From the NCBI GenBank assembly GCA_013339765.2, contig CM023449.1, positions 38,996,278 to 39,060,277 on the forward strand: a DNA stretch of 64,000 bases. Reading direction: 5' to 3'. How positions within the stretch are numbered: the stretch's first letter is position 1; each line of letters begins with the position of its first letter. Under the pieces are notes generated by a model. The model was not told where the DNA came from. It saw nothing but the letters and a program-made list of their open reading frames with translations, and did no database searches. A program made the position numbers and the translations under genes. The stretch comes from Haemaphysalis longicornis (taxonomy: Eukaryota; Arthropoda; Arachnida; Ixodida; Ixodidae). Of the stretch, positions 9,756-23,060 are shown piece after piece.

Positions 9756-12130
9756 TCTGTGCCGCCTGGGCTATTATAACAGAATGCCGGGCGAATCCTC
9801 TCCGCCCCATTCTTGTCTTTCTAATTATCTCTCCTTCATACTTTGGATCCAGGGTCACTATTTGGCCTAAGTAGATATATTCGCTTACCACTTCCACTGC
9901 CTCGCCACCAATCTCAAACCGCTGTGCACTCCCTCACCGCTGTGCAATCTCAAACCGCTATGCATTCAGATTGAGCATTACTTTAGTTTTCTACAGATTA
10001 ATTTTCAGTTCCATGATTTTACTCGGCTTTTCCAGTGCGGTAATCATGTTTTGCAATTCGTCCCCCGAGTTCCTTAGCAAGGCTACGTCATCAGCAAATG
10101 TGAGGTTACTGATGTGCCGTCTATTCACCCTTACGCCGTCCTGTTCCCATTTGAGTGTTCTGGATACCTCTTGGAAACATGCTGTGCTGTGGATAGCATA
10201 AAGATGTATCTCCTACGTCTGACGCATTTACGTATGGGGAATTTTTGGCTCTCCTTAAGGAGGACTACGGTAGCTGTGGACCCATTGTAGATATCCGCTA
10301 GTGTTCTTACGCAAAGCTCGTCTGCACACTGATTCCGCAATGCCTGCATGACTGCGGAGGTTGCGGCCGAGTCAGATGCTTTCTCATAATCTTCGAAGGC
10401 TATATAAAGTGTTTGATTATACTCCTCACGCATCTCTATCATCTGCTTGATCGTGTGAATATGGTGTGTCTTTTAATAGCCCTTACAAAATGCTGCGTGT
10501 TTAGTAGGTTGACGGAAGTCTGGGGTTTAGAAATTCTGGTTGCGATTTCTTTCATGAGACACCTTGTAGACGACTGACAGTAAGCTGATCGTCCGGTAAT
10601 TTCTGGAGTCCTTCATGTCAGTTTTCTTTTGGTTTAGGATGACTTTGCGTTCTTCCAAGATTCCGGTACACTGGCGGTCGTTAGGCATTGCGTATGCAGG
10701 TTTGCAAATTTTCTTGAACAATTCGCCCGCCATCTTTCACGAGGTCTACTGTTATGTGATCCTCACCTTGTTCTTTGGCCCATCGCTTTTCTTTTGAAGC
10801 ATTATTTACTTCTCCTGTCGTTATTAGTGTGAAGTCTACCTCTTCTGATCTGCTTCCTAGTTCGGTATTATCCTGGGTGTCGTGTCTACGGTATAGATCT
10901 ATATATAACTCTTCGGCTGATATATTTTATCCCCATTGGTGATGACATTGCCTTGCTGTCTTTAAGTGCATACATCTGATTTTTCCCATGCCAAGACGCC
11001 TCTTTACTAGTTTCAGGCTGTTTGTGTTTTTTGAGGGATATTCACTCCCGTCCATACTATACTTTCGTATGTCCTCCCTCTTACACTTATTCATTAATTT
11101 CTAATGCTCCGCTAAATCTATTATGCCAGTGGTGGGGAGGGGTGAGGGACTCACGCTTTACCGTTTCCTAACTAAATCTTGCGACTCCTGGGAACGTTTA
11201 TCAGTATCCTGTCTAACTATCTTACCTCCAACTTCTATTACATACTCCGTTATAAGGCGTGTAAGATTGTCGCTGGCTTCCTGTTTCGTAAACTCTGCTT
11301 CATAGGCTAGCGTTGAATATCGTTTGTCTGTGCGATCCTCAATTCTTCAGCTTCCTGACTTACTCTGAGTTCATTGATCGGCTTCTTTCGTACTAACCTG
11401 TAGAGTTCCTACTGAAATCTAGTCCAATTCGAGATGTTAACGTACAGTGGTCTCTACACGAAACCCTTCCGAGCGCTTTATTATGTTGCACGACATTCGG
11501 GTCATCGTATAGTATTAGGTCTATTTCATTTTTCTGCTCCCTTATTGGGGATCTTCCACGTCCACTTACATTTCTTGCATTTGCTGAAGAAGGTATTCAT
11601 GAGGCGCAGATTATTCAGTTCCGCAAAATATACTAATACACCTCCTTTGTTATTCTTACAACCAAGACCAATGGTTCCCAACTGCCTTGTTGCCAGTCTG
11701 CCTCTTAACTTAATTATACATAACAATCTCCTATAACTACGGCATATTGCGTCTTTACTTTAGCCACTGCCGACTCCTCATGTTCATAGAAGTGTTCAAT
11801 TGCTAGTCGTCATGGCTGGATTTAACTGCGTAGCCCTGTACCAACTTGAAGCAGTACCTCTTAATCCTAGTTACAAGACCGGGTACCCTTTTGTTAAGGC
11901 TATAGTATTCGTCTGTGTTGCCAGCTTTTTTTATTGACTAGAAATGTCACACCCAGTTCTCTTCTCTCCACTAGTCCACGCCAAGATAGGACGTGTCCAT
12001 TTTTCAGCAATGCAAAGGTTTCGCCTTTCCTCCTAAGTCACCGCGCCCTATTACATCGCATTTAATGCCCTCTACTTCCTTGAAGAACACCTCTAGACTA
12101 ACCTCACTATATAACACTCAAGCAAAACAA
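9756..12130 (-). mobile_element. RTE-type LINE, copy A (degenerate)
   Basis: Reading the minus strand from right to left: an N-terminal segment with FFKEVEGIKCDVIG (about 12,060-12,110); endonuclease pieces around 11,530-12,000 (NNLRLMNTFF...WTW); a linker; then reverse transcriptase pieces NYRTISLLSVVYKV (about 10,600), FEDYEKASDSAATSAVMQAL (about 10,400) and VVSEYIYLGQIVTLDP (about 9,870). This order and wording match RTE-clade elements of arthropods. Many frameshifts and stops make it inactive, and the YADD-box region is disrupted. The 3' end is lost where it meets the GGCCG repeat. The homologous sequence at 35,905-38,660 keeps its 3' end. Confidence 0.85.
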
Positions 12131-12287
12131 GTCAAAGACAGTACATTGAGGTCCGTGCGAACACCGGTCGGCATGAGTAAAACATGATAATAGGTCTGAC
12201 TAGTTGAATACAGAAAGTCAATAATAACAAGCATAAACACGCACAAGATAAAGGTGGAGCGCGAACGGCTGGTAACATGGTATAGTG

Positions 12288-12790
12288 TCACTGATGCAAG
12301 CAACTCAGTTTTCCTGCACTTTCAATGAACCGGCGGGCGATTGCACTGAATTTAAATTTAAGAACCAATTCGGGGACTTGTGTGTCAAGATGCATTCGAG
12401 AGCCGTTCTCCAGAGTCATGGCTTTGATATGGTCGATTGAGTGGCTCGTGGCATTCATATGCTTTGATATTGGAAGGTGAGGAAGTGTAGAGATATGAAC
12501 GTTGTGCTTGTTGAATCGTTGATTGTGTATGGTGTCGCCAGCATGCTGCATTTTACAAATATCGCACTCAATGAGTTAAACAATGTTACGAGTGTGGCAC
12601 GTATAGTTCGCAGTTATTCTTCAGCTGATATTACATTCGGTGGTGCTTGCACTTAGTGAAGTACTCGTGTGATTGCAGACTTTGCAACACGGCTTCTTGT
12701 AAGCGTGGTAGAGAGTAAGCATTATAGGTTTCTTCGGGGATGATATGAGCAGCTCAGGTAAATTTGGATCTTTTGTAGGCTACACGCTCT
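12288..12790 (-). mobile_element. Penelope-like element C-terminal fragment, copy A
   Basis: An 87-codon minus frame (12,288-12,551) reads MQHAGDTIHNQRFNKH...PISKHMNATSHSIDHIKAM and ends ESAGKLSCL. This fits the GIY-YIG endonuclease of Penelope-like elements (YVG-T, R, H and spaced H residues). Upstream, in broken frames, LYHAYKKPCCKVCNH resembles the Cys-rich linker between reverse transcriptase and endonuclease. The first tyrosine of the GIY-YIG pattern is replaced (QHAG). Stops separate the parts, so it is inactive. The paralogue at 38,853-39,360 has the same frame. Confidence 0.65.
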
Positions 12791-15700
12791 TGGTTGTGGA
12801 AAATTCATTCTTATCGCTCGATCTGTAGCAGTATCGTGTAGTTCTTTTTAGAACACCATTTACATTTCGTGCAAGCGCGGAAATGGTAAGAATCGCGTTT
12901 GTACTGGACTACGCCAGGTGTGTCGTTTTGGGGCGTAAACGTGCTCGTAGTCATGGTTATCAGAACACCTAAGGTGCCATCAGTTTTAAAGCTATGCATT
13001 TTACCTCTACCTCCCAACGGTTCTGTCGCGACCGTTAGCGTCAACAGAAAACTCCTGCGAACAAATAAAAGAAGCTACTGGCACCACCAGGCATCAAACC
13101 TGGTACAGCTAGACAAACGGAGCGAGAGCCCGTTGTCTTGCTGATTGAGCTACGAGCACAACCGGAGACGGGAGAGACCGACGGTGTACTCACCGAGCAC
13201 ATGTGTGGGTTGACCCCCTGCCTTCTGGCTGATTTCCCATTTATAGCATCACGCGACCTCTCAGTCTGCACCAGCACGAGTGGCGCAGTTCGTTTTCGGC
13301 TTGATTTGATCTGGCGCGTCCTGGAGCATTTCTGCGCCATTTGGACCACGTCGTTTTCTTTGGACACTCATCCGTGCTCCTAAAGTGCTCTGCACATATA
13401 CGGTAAATGTCGTGAACATAAAGAGCCACCCTCTAAAAAAATTAAAGCCGTTCCAATCAATCTGAAAGCTGTCGGAAGTTCAGAGCAGTGATTCGCCATA
13501 ATGGACTGAAGCGCCGTTATACGCTCACTGCTGCCTTTCAAGGCATTTCAAGTTCCCCGCCTTCGCAGTGCTCGTGCGCCCCCTGCCTTAAACTGCGCCA
13601 GCGAGAGTTCTGTTCTGATGTTATCGTATGCTGGAATTTTTTCGTATGCTGGATCTTTTTTGCGTCATTTCGAACGTGCCATTTTTTTCTTGCGCGGTTA
13701 GAGCCTTTCTGCGTCATTTCGAACACGCAATTATTGTCATGCGCGGCTGTTTTTTTTACGTACTATTGTAAAAACCAACCCAACGAGCGTTCCAAAAAAA
13801 CGAACGCGAGAGCTGCTGGTTACATTCACAGATTCTACCCGAAATGTAATCACAGTTTTTTTTGCGCTAAACAACGGGGACATGTATGACAAGCGCGAGT
13901 GGTTCACGAGGTTCGAACCGTTCTGACTATTTGAACCGCGTGCTTTTCGGCGCCTCAGCGTGACCCCCTGATGACGGTACATCAGGCTCTACTTGGGTCT
14001 GTTATGTTCCTGCGCCGCCTGATTCCCGAAGTCGCATCGACCGCTAGCGAGCTACGATGGCAAGGCGAGCCCATCAAGTGCTCCGCGCTTAAGTAGTGAA
14101 CGGCACCACCTTCCGGCTGCATAAGTTGTATTAGGTCACCAAAAAACATTTTACCGCAGGGCTCTCCTTGGTTTGTAATAAATTCTACATTGAAAAGTTT
14201 GTCTCCTTCAGCAATGTATGAAGTTTAATTCTGTCAGCCGTTAGCGCTATTTCAGGGCAAGTCTTAACCATAATTAGTGTACAGCAGGAGGACACAGTGT
14301 AGCGGGCAGGTACAAAGGCGCGAAACTATCGTTATCGCTTCTATTGCCGGTTTTGTTATAGACCGTTCGAGTGTTCTTTGGTAAATATGACGCCTCTAAG
14401 GTAAGGATATATATTTTCATGAAATTTTGAGGGGTGTGAAAAAAACAGGTTTTTTTCGTGTTTTCATTAGAAAAACAAGACAAATGTAGAAAGCAGAACT
14501 CCGAACAGGTCTATGAAATATTCGACAAAATTCCTGAGGTGAAATCTTTAGATGGCTCATCAAACGCGAAAAGTGACTGTAGTTGCTGGCGACCACACTA
14601 ATGAAACCTAATTACGCCTGCTGTAGAAATAAAATAAGCAAATACAAAATCAATACAAACTTATTTCGGTTCGGCTGCGATTGGAACCCGGATTGCCAGA
14701 GCACAGCGCAGTGTGGTGACTACAGATCTAACTTTGTACTGTGCCACGATGGATCAAGAATTATCCGAAAGCGAGCCGCATGAAGGGTGAACGTGATAGC
14801 ACCGAACGCTCATTGCAGCTGGGAAGAAGTCTTGAATATTCGCTGGCTTTCGCATTTAAAAACATGAAACACTTAAGTGCCTGATGAATTTTTTTCGTTT
14901 ACACTAAAAAGATTATGATTCTGCATCCCTAAAGTCCCAGCACAGCTTCCGCTCTTAAAATCGGCGCTCGATTTCACGTCATACCATTGATTCAAGAAAG
15001 CTAGCATGTCCCTCGCTGCATATTGGTCGCATCACAACCAACTTGTCCGAAAATCTGTTGTTTTACTTAGTTACTGTGGTTGAAAATACAATAAAAAGAA
15101 CCTGTTTTTCCTAGTCCCTTATTTTTCTTTTCAACCGCTCACACCTCTACCCGCAGCACGTAGTTGATATAGTTTTGGCTCAAACACGCACAGGAGTTCT
15201 AAAGGGGTGGCCCGGTGGACCTAGAGGTCGTTTCTGCCTTGTGATGTGGGGTCTATAAATAACAGGGGGGACTTTTTCTCTTTTTTGTGGGACGGAAACT
15301 TAACTGAACGCTAAACATTGAACAGGACAGAAGAAGGATGATCAGGAACAGGTTACCACAACATCAACAATGCCTGAGAAAGAAACACACTTGGATGACA
15401 AAGCTCAGGCATGCACAGACGCTGGACACAAAGCGGAAACAGCCGAAGGCGTAGGTATTCTACGCGGGAAAATTTTCAGGGATATTTATTCGTAAAGCCG
15501 GATTCAAAGAAAAATAAACCAGTCCCGCATTGCATAATTATAAAAGAGACCCGCACATGGCTATACTAGAAGCAGCTGACTTGAAAACTGCGGAAGAAGT
15601 TCGGTACACGGCGTGCTTACCTTTTCAGACCATGCAGGAAGTAAGGGAGGAGTTGAGCAACAACTAGCCCAGCCCAGCAGAATTCGCAGCCTCCTAGGGA

Positions 15701-18700
15701 AGGCAGTGGGGCTCAACAATTTAGGGGAATTAGGGGAATCAGGGGACTGTTTCGTCATCGGAGAACGTAGCGTGTAGAAAAAATTGCTTGCTAAACGCTT
15801 TTTGTTGCAGTGTGAACCTGCCATGAGCGTCAACTAGCTGGCAAGCTGAGGCGGCGTACCTCCTGCTAGCGTCGAGCTTTAGTGCTGTAATAGGAAGTTC
15901 AGATATGAATTTACAGTCGTAAACTTGCTGATGGTGTCAATTGTGTAGAGGCAAGTTTAGGAACTGGATTAAGTTTGCTCCCGCATCTACTTGGCGCTAA
16001 GGGGGAGAGCAATAGTCTCTTTAGAGCTCAGCAAGGCGAGGCAGGCGACAAACGGATGAAAACATATCGTATGAGCACAAAGCCTGGACCCAGCCATGCC
16101 ATGAATGACCCGATGAACCCTGATATTTTTCTCAAAATATACAGAATGCAGGTTGATGTATAAACCTCACTTCGAACAGCTGATTACAACGATAAAGTTA
16201 AAAAGGTGTACCCCGAAGTAGAATAAAATATTTTAGATATACTTTAATTTGCAACCCTAATATACAGCTTCAAAATGGTTTTAAGTAAACAGGCTAGTAC
16301 AAACAAATGTCTATCGGTGCTCTATTGAATAACATCCAAATTATCTAGGCGCACTCTGACATAAGCGATTGTCTCTCAAAGTTCCATTCGACATCAGTCG
16401 TTTGAACGTTAAAAATTGGCATACTGACTAGTGCAGAATGAATTTGCAGAGAGTACATGGAATTTATAGAAAGCACCTATATGTATATTGCACACGAGCA
16501 GAGAAAAGCTTGAGAATTGTTTTGATTTTGACATACCTGCAGGTAATGTCGGAAACAAAATTAGAAAATGGTAAACTATAGGAACAGAGGTATCAAAGTT
16601 GGCAAAACATTTTTTATAAAGCAAACCCGTCATAAAAGATCACTTGTAACCGAGATTTGATAAAAACACCTCGGTAAATGTAATAAGTGGAAAGTGTTCG
16701 GGAGAAACAACACGACAAAGCAGAAGCATAAGTTATAGCACTGAATAAATTATGATAGAACTGGAACCTTAACAGTTCACCAAACATAAATGGTGAAAAC
16801 GACAGGCAGCGATAAAAACAATTCCTAAACTTTATAAAAACAATCACATTCTTCGAAATTGCTAGGGTGGTCTTTTTTGACAAACATTTGTCCTTGCGGG
16901 GCCTAATTCCCATGTTGATAATGTGTGTACCGAAAGATCTTTTTTGAAAATATTTGCGCATTATGCTATCAGCGGGTTCTGAAAAGGTGACTAAGGCGTT
17001 ACCGAAAACTCAGCCAGTACGGCATCCATGGCAGAGACCACGCAGATGTGCCATTAAACTATTCTTGTGGTATGTATTCTACATGTATTCTACCTCTTGC
17101 GTTATAAGTTTTATCACAGTAAAAATCAATCAATTGTACCCATATCAGACACTTGGCGAACATTAAGAAATGAGAAAAGGTGAACACAAGAAAACACAAA
17201 CTTTTTATGCTTTCCAGAAGAACGACCGTGGTTTTGAAAGCCCCAAATGCGTGCATACAGAGAGTAAAGCCGAAGGATGACATGTCACGCATATTTTTTT
17301 AAATGCTCAAAAACAACCAAAGAGCAAATACTTGACAAATATGGTTCCTAAAATCAGAGTGACCCCAACAAACAAATTTAGCCATACCTCAGGCAGCTCC
17401 ACTGACGAGCTAAAGCGGGAAAAGTAAAAATATCGTTGACCTTTAATGTTCCAGTGTACCGTATTTTGACTCCTTTACATTCCCAACGCAAGGTACAATA
17501 TCCTACTTTAAACGATTTCAGTACTGTGACTACGTCGTTTTTGAACTTACTCAGAAGATGTGACGTCCAACTAGGAGTCATTGGCTTCCACAACGATCAT
17601 TGCCAAACAAAAAATAGAAAAAACTTGCTTACTCTTTACCCATAAAATTTACCGTTTGATTAAACACGCATGTGCGGAACACTGTTGAAAAGATTGCGCT
17701 TTTTGTAAAGCGTTTCTTTTTGGGATAAATTTGAGACGTTTGTCATAGCGGAATATTATTAGCGTGGAGAAATTCTAGTTTGCATCCGAAATGAAAATAC
17801 TAAGCTCGCAATTATATCGATTCCAACCCATGGTATTGTAACAAGATCTCAAACACGCATACTGGACTGCTGCCTGTTGCCTACAGAGTCATGTTTTCTT
17901 TATGTTGAAACCAGAACTTCCTGGCGATGAAAACATTTCCGAGTTTCAATGCGTTTCAAAATAAAAAACTCAAAACTGAGCTTACACTTTTATGTCTACT
18001 GAAATCACTTCAACTGGGTGTTCTTGTGTTAAAAAATCTTTCAGAGGCAAAACCCCGTATATCAAAAAAGAACCCTTTTTGCTTTACTGCAGAAATAGAT
18101 TACTCATCAATAACAGCCTTCGTATTGGATAAAAAAACAAAGATACCTAGAAGAAGCGTCGGTTGCAAAATGATAAGGGCAGGGATAAAACCTCGTTTCG
18201 GGAAGGAAACCTTTTTTCGAAGGGGCATAAAACGCCCTTGTTTATTTTTGGTCGGTCAGTGGAACAAAGTTTTAGCTGCCTCTGCTGGGCCCCAACTCTA
18301 CTAATGGAGTCGAGATTATCAGACATACCATGAACATCAATTGTCTTGCTGAAGTTGATATCCACCCGTTATTAGTCATATAGGTAGTCTTCATTAATTA
18401 GCCAATTCAGATCTAGTAAGTTTTCAACGATAAGCGTGTTTTTTCACAGGAAAAACTGACTTCTGTTCCGATTTTTACCTTTTTAGTAGCACTGTTGTCT
18501 AAGCTTTTAATTCTTCCGTCGAGGGTTACCAAAAACTACGAAGATAAAATAAGCAGTGCCTGTGAGCGTTCGGCTCGTGAGGAACGCACGGCGAACACAG
18601 GTGCGCCTGTGAGGAGCCCCTTGAATTATATATGGCAGTATGACAACGCATTTCACTTCCAGCAGATCAAACTGTCCGACGGGAAGGAAACACTCCTACG

Positions 18701-19242
18701 ACTGCGCAACTTCATCCCAACCGAAGAGACCCACAACTGCAAAAACCTAAAGACACACAACACATTTCACGGCGTACGTGCCAATAGTATGCCTCTTATC
18801 TTCTACAAATAATGGCACATGAAACAGCTTCGGTACCTAAAGAATAGTAACCACAGCATGCAGGCACCTCAAGACAAAGCTGACTCAGCCAACTACTTCG
18901 TCAAAATACAAGACAAAGAACGTAGACCAGTATTCATTCCATTATTTTTGTCGACACAGCTGAGGATACTGTCATCGCATTTGTTGGTACGAAAGCTGTG
19001 GAAACTTCTACACAGTTCATGAACTCTAGTAATTTATTGAGGGTACCCACGTAATTCATGAAATGGCTACATATCCCCATGATCATTGCATTGTAGCAAG
19101 AAGTTAAAATGAACTAAAAATAAAATTATCTGACCATGGGGTCAGGAGTCTCTCAAAGAAAACAAGGTGACACGTGCCGCTGTCCGTGCTTCTTTCACAC
19201 CACGCCATTGTATCACGGGGAGAATAGAACCTCGACTGAACA
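12791..19242. other. Body of large duplication, copy A part 1, unassigned
   Basis: This AT-rich stretch matches 39,361-49,740 of copy B in the same order once the Gypsy insertion at 41,074-44,971 is removed. Shared landmarks are at 13,041-13,367 / 39,562-39,927, 14,549 / 44,997, 15,500 / 45,960 and 16,900 / 47,420. I recognise no gene. Two frames stay open in both copies (13,041-13,367 minus; 18,495-18,812 plus), but the substitutions are not concentrated at silent sites. TATAAATGGGAAATC on the minus strand near 13,245 precedes the tRNA-like segment and could be an old promoter. Confidence 0.6.
13083..13163 (-). pseudogene. tRNA-like segment, copy A
   Basis: The minus strand contains an A-box-like TAGCTCAATCAGCA, an anticodon-like arm ACGGG-CTCTCGC-TCCGT (loop with T33 and CTC in anticodon position) and a perfect T arm CCAGG-TTTGATG-CCTGG with a B-box-like GGTTTGATGCC. 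The acceptor strands (GTGCTCG and TGGTGCC) do not pair, so it is not a functional tRNA. It may be a tRNA pseudogene or the head of a tRNA-derived SINE. Confidence 0.4.
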
Positions 19243-19956
19243 ACTTACGGGTACCTACTACAAGTTACGGGGTGCCTACGCCGTAACTTTTCTAGAGCTC
19301 CATCTTCATTAAAATTAGCCCTCTACAAAACATTCATTCGACCTAAATTGTAATATGCTTCTTCGGTATGGGATCCGTATTACCAAAACTTGATTACATC
19401 GCTTGAACTAGTTCAGAATAATTCTACACGTTTTGTATTTTCAAAAAACAGTAGCACTGCCAGCATATCTGGAATGAAAACTAATCTATCGCTGCCTACT
19501 TTGTCGTCTCGAAAAAAAGTGTCCCGCCTATCAAATTTTCATAAATTGTACCATCAATCTATCTTGCACAACGAACTTATTCCACAGCCCCAGTATTCTT
19601 CCCATTTCCTGGATCACCGTCACAAAGTTGGCATTCTCACCTATCATACTAATGCAGCTGCGCTGTCGTTCTTGCCTCGTTCTTCAGTTGAATGGAATCA
19701 CCTTGCTCCTTAAATTGTGTCTAATAATGACAACCATCATTTTCGTGTTACACTAGCTAGAACTGTATACTTAGGATGTGCTTAATGTATTTTGATCTCA
19801 GCCCGCTGACATTTTGATTGTAATCGTGAAAACATTGTATTTTGTTTCCTTCTGTTTCACCAGGTACCATGTCTGCCAATGTAAACCATTCCCCTCTGTA
19901 ATACAATTTAGCACCTGAGGGTATAATAAAAAAATAAATAAATAAATAAAACTTCC
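19243..19956 (+). mobile_element. CR1/L2-like LINE 3' fragment
   Basis: The plus strand reads as the end of a LINE reverse transcriptase: LALYKTFIRPKL, YASSVWDPYYQNLI, LELVQNNSTRF, then VGILTYHTNAAALSFLPR and VEWNHLAP before a stop at about 19,713. A ~200-bp 3' UTR ends in AATAAATAAATAAATAAAA (19,932-19,951), the tail type of CR1/L2 elements. Copy B lacks this segment at the equivalent position (near 49,745), so it inserted after the duplication or was lost from B. It is 5'-truncated as usual for LINEs. Confidence 0.75.
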
Positions 19957-20902
19957 TGGACCCCGTTACTCCACACATACCCTAGAGTTTAAGAACGCTA
20001 GCCAACGACCACCGAAGCTCCGACGTTGTCGTCCCCAGCGAATTAGTGACAAATCAACTATTTTTCAGGGTATATAAAATATTTTACTTCCATGTATATC
20101 AACTTGCTACACGCAACGTACGGCACACAGCCGCCGGAATCGGCCATTTTTAGCACGAATCTGGCGGCCTTTACCACAACTATGGTTGCGCCAACGCACG
20201 AGAACTCTTCCTAAACTGCCAGAAACAAGTAGTGGAGCATTCGTCCAGCTCCCAACCCTTCTACGAACTACGTTAGGAGGGAGCGTGCTGGAGAAGCGAG
20301 CCAGCACCAACTTACACTCAGCTAATAGAGCAGATAACAGGATGGAGGCCAAAACCTGGGGTTACTAAAAAGATAAGCGCAATAGCTCGGTATCTCTGAA
20401 TTAGTGTTGCTCTTCTGCAGGGGTTCCGCTATGCAGTAGAGATCGCAAGAGATACCGTTATCGCTATTTGTTTTGTACGTATGACTTAAAACATCGCAGT
20501 TATGCACACCTGCATGCTCATCAATTACAGGCTTCGATCATTCACCGCGGAGATATTCCTTGTGGGTAGTTCTTTGCATCTATTGCGTTCATATGGTTCC
20601 AGAAGTTCCCAAAAAGATATTTCACTCCAATGGTACTTCCTTCTCTCAATCACTGGTTGCCTTTTATTTGCGATGTTCACTCGCGCCTCTCTTTTTGTGC
20701 GCTTTCTTAAGTTCTATCCCCGTACGATGAATTGTATATTTATTTCGTACGGTCTTAGACCTAGTGCTATATTTTGGCATTGTTTTCCTGCCGTTTTATT
20801 CACGTAAACGTCCTTTTTTATTTTCATTACAATCAACTTTATGATTTCTTGTAAATGGTTTATCAGAATTTTTGCTTTTTTATTATGGTGCTCTATAAAG
20901 AC
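19957..20902. other. Body of large duplication, copy A part 2
   Basis: It matches 49,760-50,540 in copy B (for example GAGGGAGCGTGCTGGAGAAG at 20,278 against 50,070). No coding region is supported. Confidence 0.55.
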
Positions 20903-23060
20903 TGTGGCGTGGGTAACCCTTGGAGAATCGTCTACACAAGGAAGCCGATGCAACGGCACCAAAATGGGAGGTAGTCTCGTCTTCTCCTGGGTCGTATTTC
21001 ACCAGAGCGCCGTCGGCAACCAGCAGGAAACAGTCGAGGTCACTTGCAGCGATACCAACTGCGCTAAAGCTGACGCCCTAGGCTTCCTATGTTTCCCGCC
21101 TCTCAATTATCTGGTGTTCCGTCTCTTGGCTAAGACTGTCGATCACCTTCAAGCAAAACTCGTCCTTCTGCTGGGTATGCAGCAGATTTGTCCAACTGAA
21201 CGCGATCCCCAGGGGAGCCCTTTTCTCCACTCAATGCTTTGTCATAGCTTTGTCATAGCTTTATCATACCTTTGTCAATGCTTTCTCATAGCTGGCGGAA
21301 ACTTAGCTCTTGCGCCTCTACACCTCCCAGAGAGCGTTCAGGCGCCTACAGGTAGCGTATGCTCCCGCGCTCCGGCTCACTTCTTTCCCTGAAATAGCGG
21401 TGGTTGACCGTCGGCTTCCTCCGCAGCATCCCCGGCGGGCTGTCCGTCGTGTACGCATGCCCGTGACAACTTGTAGGCTGCTACTTTTGTGGCGCATTTC
21501 AGATATCGCACCTCGTATTTCAAGCGCTGTATGGGCAGGGCCCACTGCGCGAGCCTACCGCTCCGCTACGGGAGGCGGAACAGCTATGATATTGCCCTGT
21601 GAGTGCCATGTAATTGGTTCTGATAATAAATGTTGTCCTTCAATGTACATTTCGAACTTTCGCAGTGCGATGATGTTCGCCAAGCACACTTGGTCAGTTG
21701 CCGAGTAGGTTCTCTCTCCAGGTATTTTTGCTCGGGTGGCAAACCCCACAGGTCTCAGCTGTTCTCCTTCCGCTTGGAGGAGCAGTGCTCCTATGCCGAG
21801 GTCTCTCGCGTCCTTAAGAATCACGAAGGTTTGGTTCATATCCGGCAGATTTTGCGATGCCGTGTCCGCAATGCTTTGTCATAGCTGGCGGAAACTGCGC
21901 TCTTGCGCCTCTCCACCTACCAGAGAGCATCCAGCCTTAGCAATTTCATGAGGCGCTTTTGCAGGCGTACGCAGGCCAAAATAAACTGACAATAGTATCC
22001 TACTATTCGGCGTAATCGGTGTACTCTGCTCACGTCCTCCGCTGCGGGGAATTCGAAGATCGCCTGTAACTCACCTGGGTCAGGGGACACTTGCCCTTCG
22101 CTCAACCCTTTACCCGAAGAGACTCACTTCAGCAGTGCAGATTTGGTCTTTGGATGGGTTTAGCGTTATTCCAGCACCCTTCATTTTCCCCAAAACGTCC
22201 TTCAAGTGGCTGAGGTGCTCCTCGAAGGTGCGGGAGTACACGGCGATGTCGTCCAGATAGGCGAGTGAGTGTTGCCACTTGGCATCTGCAAGCACTCTAT
22301 CGATCAGGCGTTGGAATGTACTCGGACTTCCGCACTAAACTAAAGCAATGCGGCCGAAGTGGTACAGCCCCTGCTTACACGTGAATGCCGTCTATAATCG
22401 GTCGCATCTTGACCTGCAGTTATCCCTCGCTGGCGTCCAACATGGAGAAGTAGCTGGCGCCCCCCAGGTTTCAGACGATTTCGTTCACATTCGGGAAGGG
22501 GAACGCGTCTTTCGCGGTGACCCCATTGAGCCTCTTGTAGTTGACGCGAAACGGCAGCTACAGTCCTTGGTGCACCAGCACCGCCACGAATACCCACGGG
22601 CTCGTGGAGCTGCGAATGATACCCGCTTTGAGGAGTTCATTCAACGCTGCGTCAGTCACCTGCCGTTTGGCGGGAGTTAAGGGGTTGGGGTTGAATTGTC
22701 AATGCTTAGCTTCGCCGGTGTCGATGCCATGCTATACCAGATTGCTACAGCTGGGATGCACGCTGAATATCTCCTTGAACTCGTCCAGAAGTGACAGGAC
22801 GTGGTTTTGCTCGGGTGAGACACCTCATAAGTTCTTGCGAAGAGCACGTCTAACTCCTCATTCCATTCCTACCGAGCTGACGGGACCTCCGTCCCGCTAC
22901 CAGTGGCCTGAACGGTGCCCTGCGCGCCGTCCCTCGACTGCTTCTCCTCGGAGCGTCCGTGTTGGGGTGGCGTCGGCGTGGTGCTCCGAGTAACATCAGC
23001 GGGGTTCACGATAGCCTGCCTTGCCGATGTCCACAACTATGCCGGTTTTAGACATGAAGT
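20903..23060 (-). mobile_element. Truncated Ty3/Gypsy retrotransposon (pol + 3' LTR)
   Basis: On the minus strand, starting at the right edge, a protease-end fragment (KTGIVVDIGKAGY) is followed by reverse transcriptase (YLDD box in SLAYLDDIAVYSRTFEEHL, 22,110-22,295), a connection segment (VSPDPGELQAI, 21,917-22,105) and Ty3-type RNase H (NQTFVILKDARDLGIGALLL...ERTYSATDQVCLANIIALRKFE, 21,555-21,839). Integrase is missing. The left edge from 20,903 (TGTGGCGTGGG, then TTGGAGAATC and ACACAAGG) resembles the LTR end at 51,520, so it is probably the 3' LTR. Gag and the 5' LTR are absent. Several frameshifts make it inactive. About 63 bp near 21,280 are duplicated near 21,871. Confidence 0.8.
21236..21290. 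repeat. 11-bp tandem repeat, five units
   Basis: GCTTTGTCATA and close variants repeat five times without gaps, inside the degraded Gypsy element. Confidence 0.85.

Noticed and set aside
13041..13367. 108-codon minus frame with a 121-codon paralogue at 39,562-39,927
   Set aside because: It covers the tRNA-like segment and a TATA-like motif, and the copies diverge at their ends. Retention looks like chance.
18495..18812. Frame conserved in both duplicated copies (also 48,986-49,384), possible hidden gene
   Set aside because: In the part compared by eye, about 14 changes alter amino acids and about 5 are silent, as expected without selection. No domain is recognisable.
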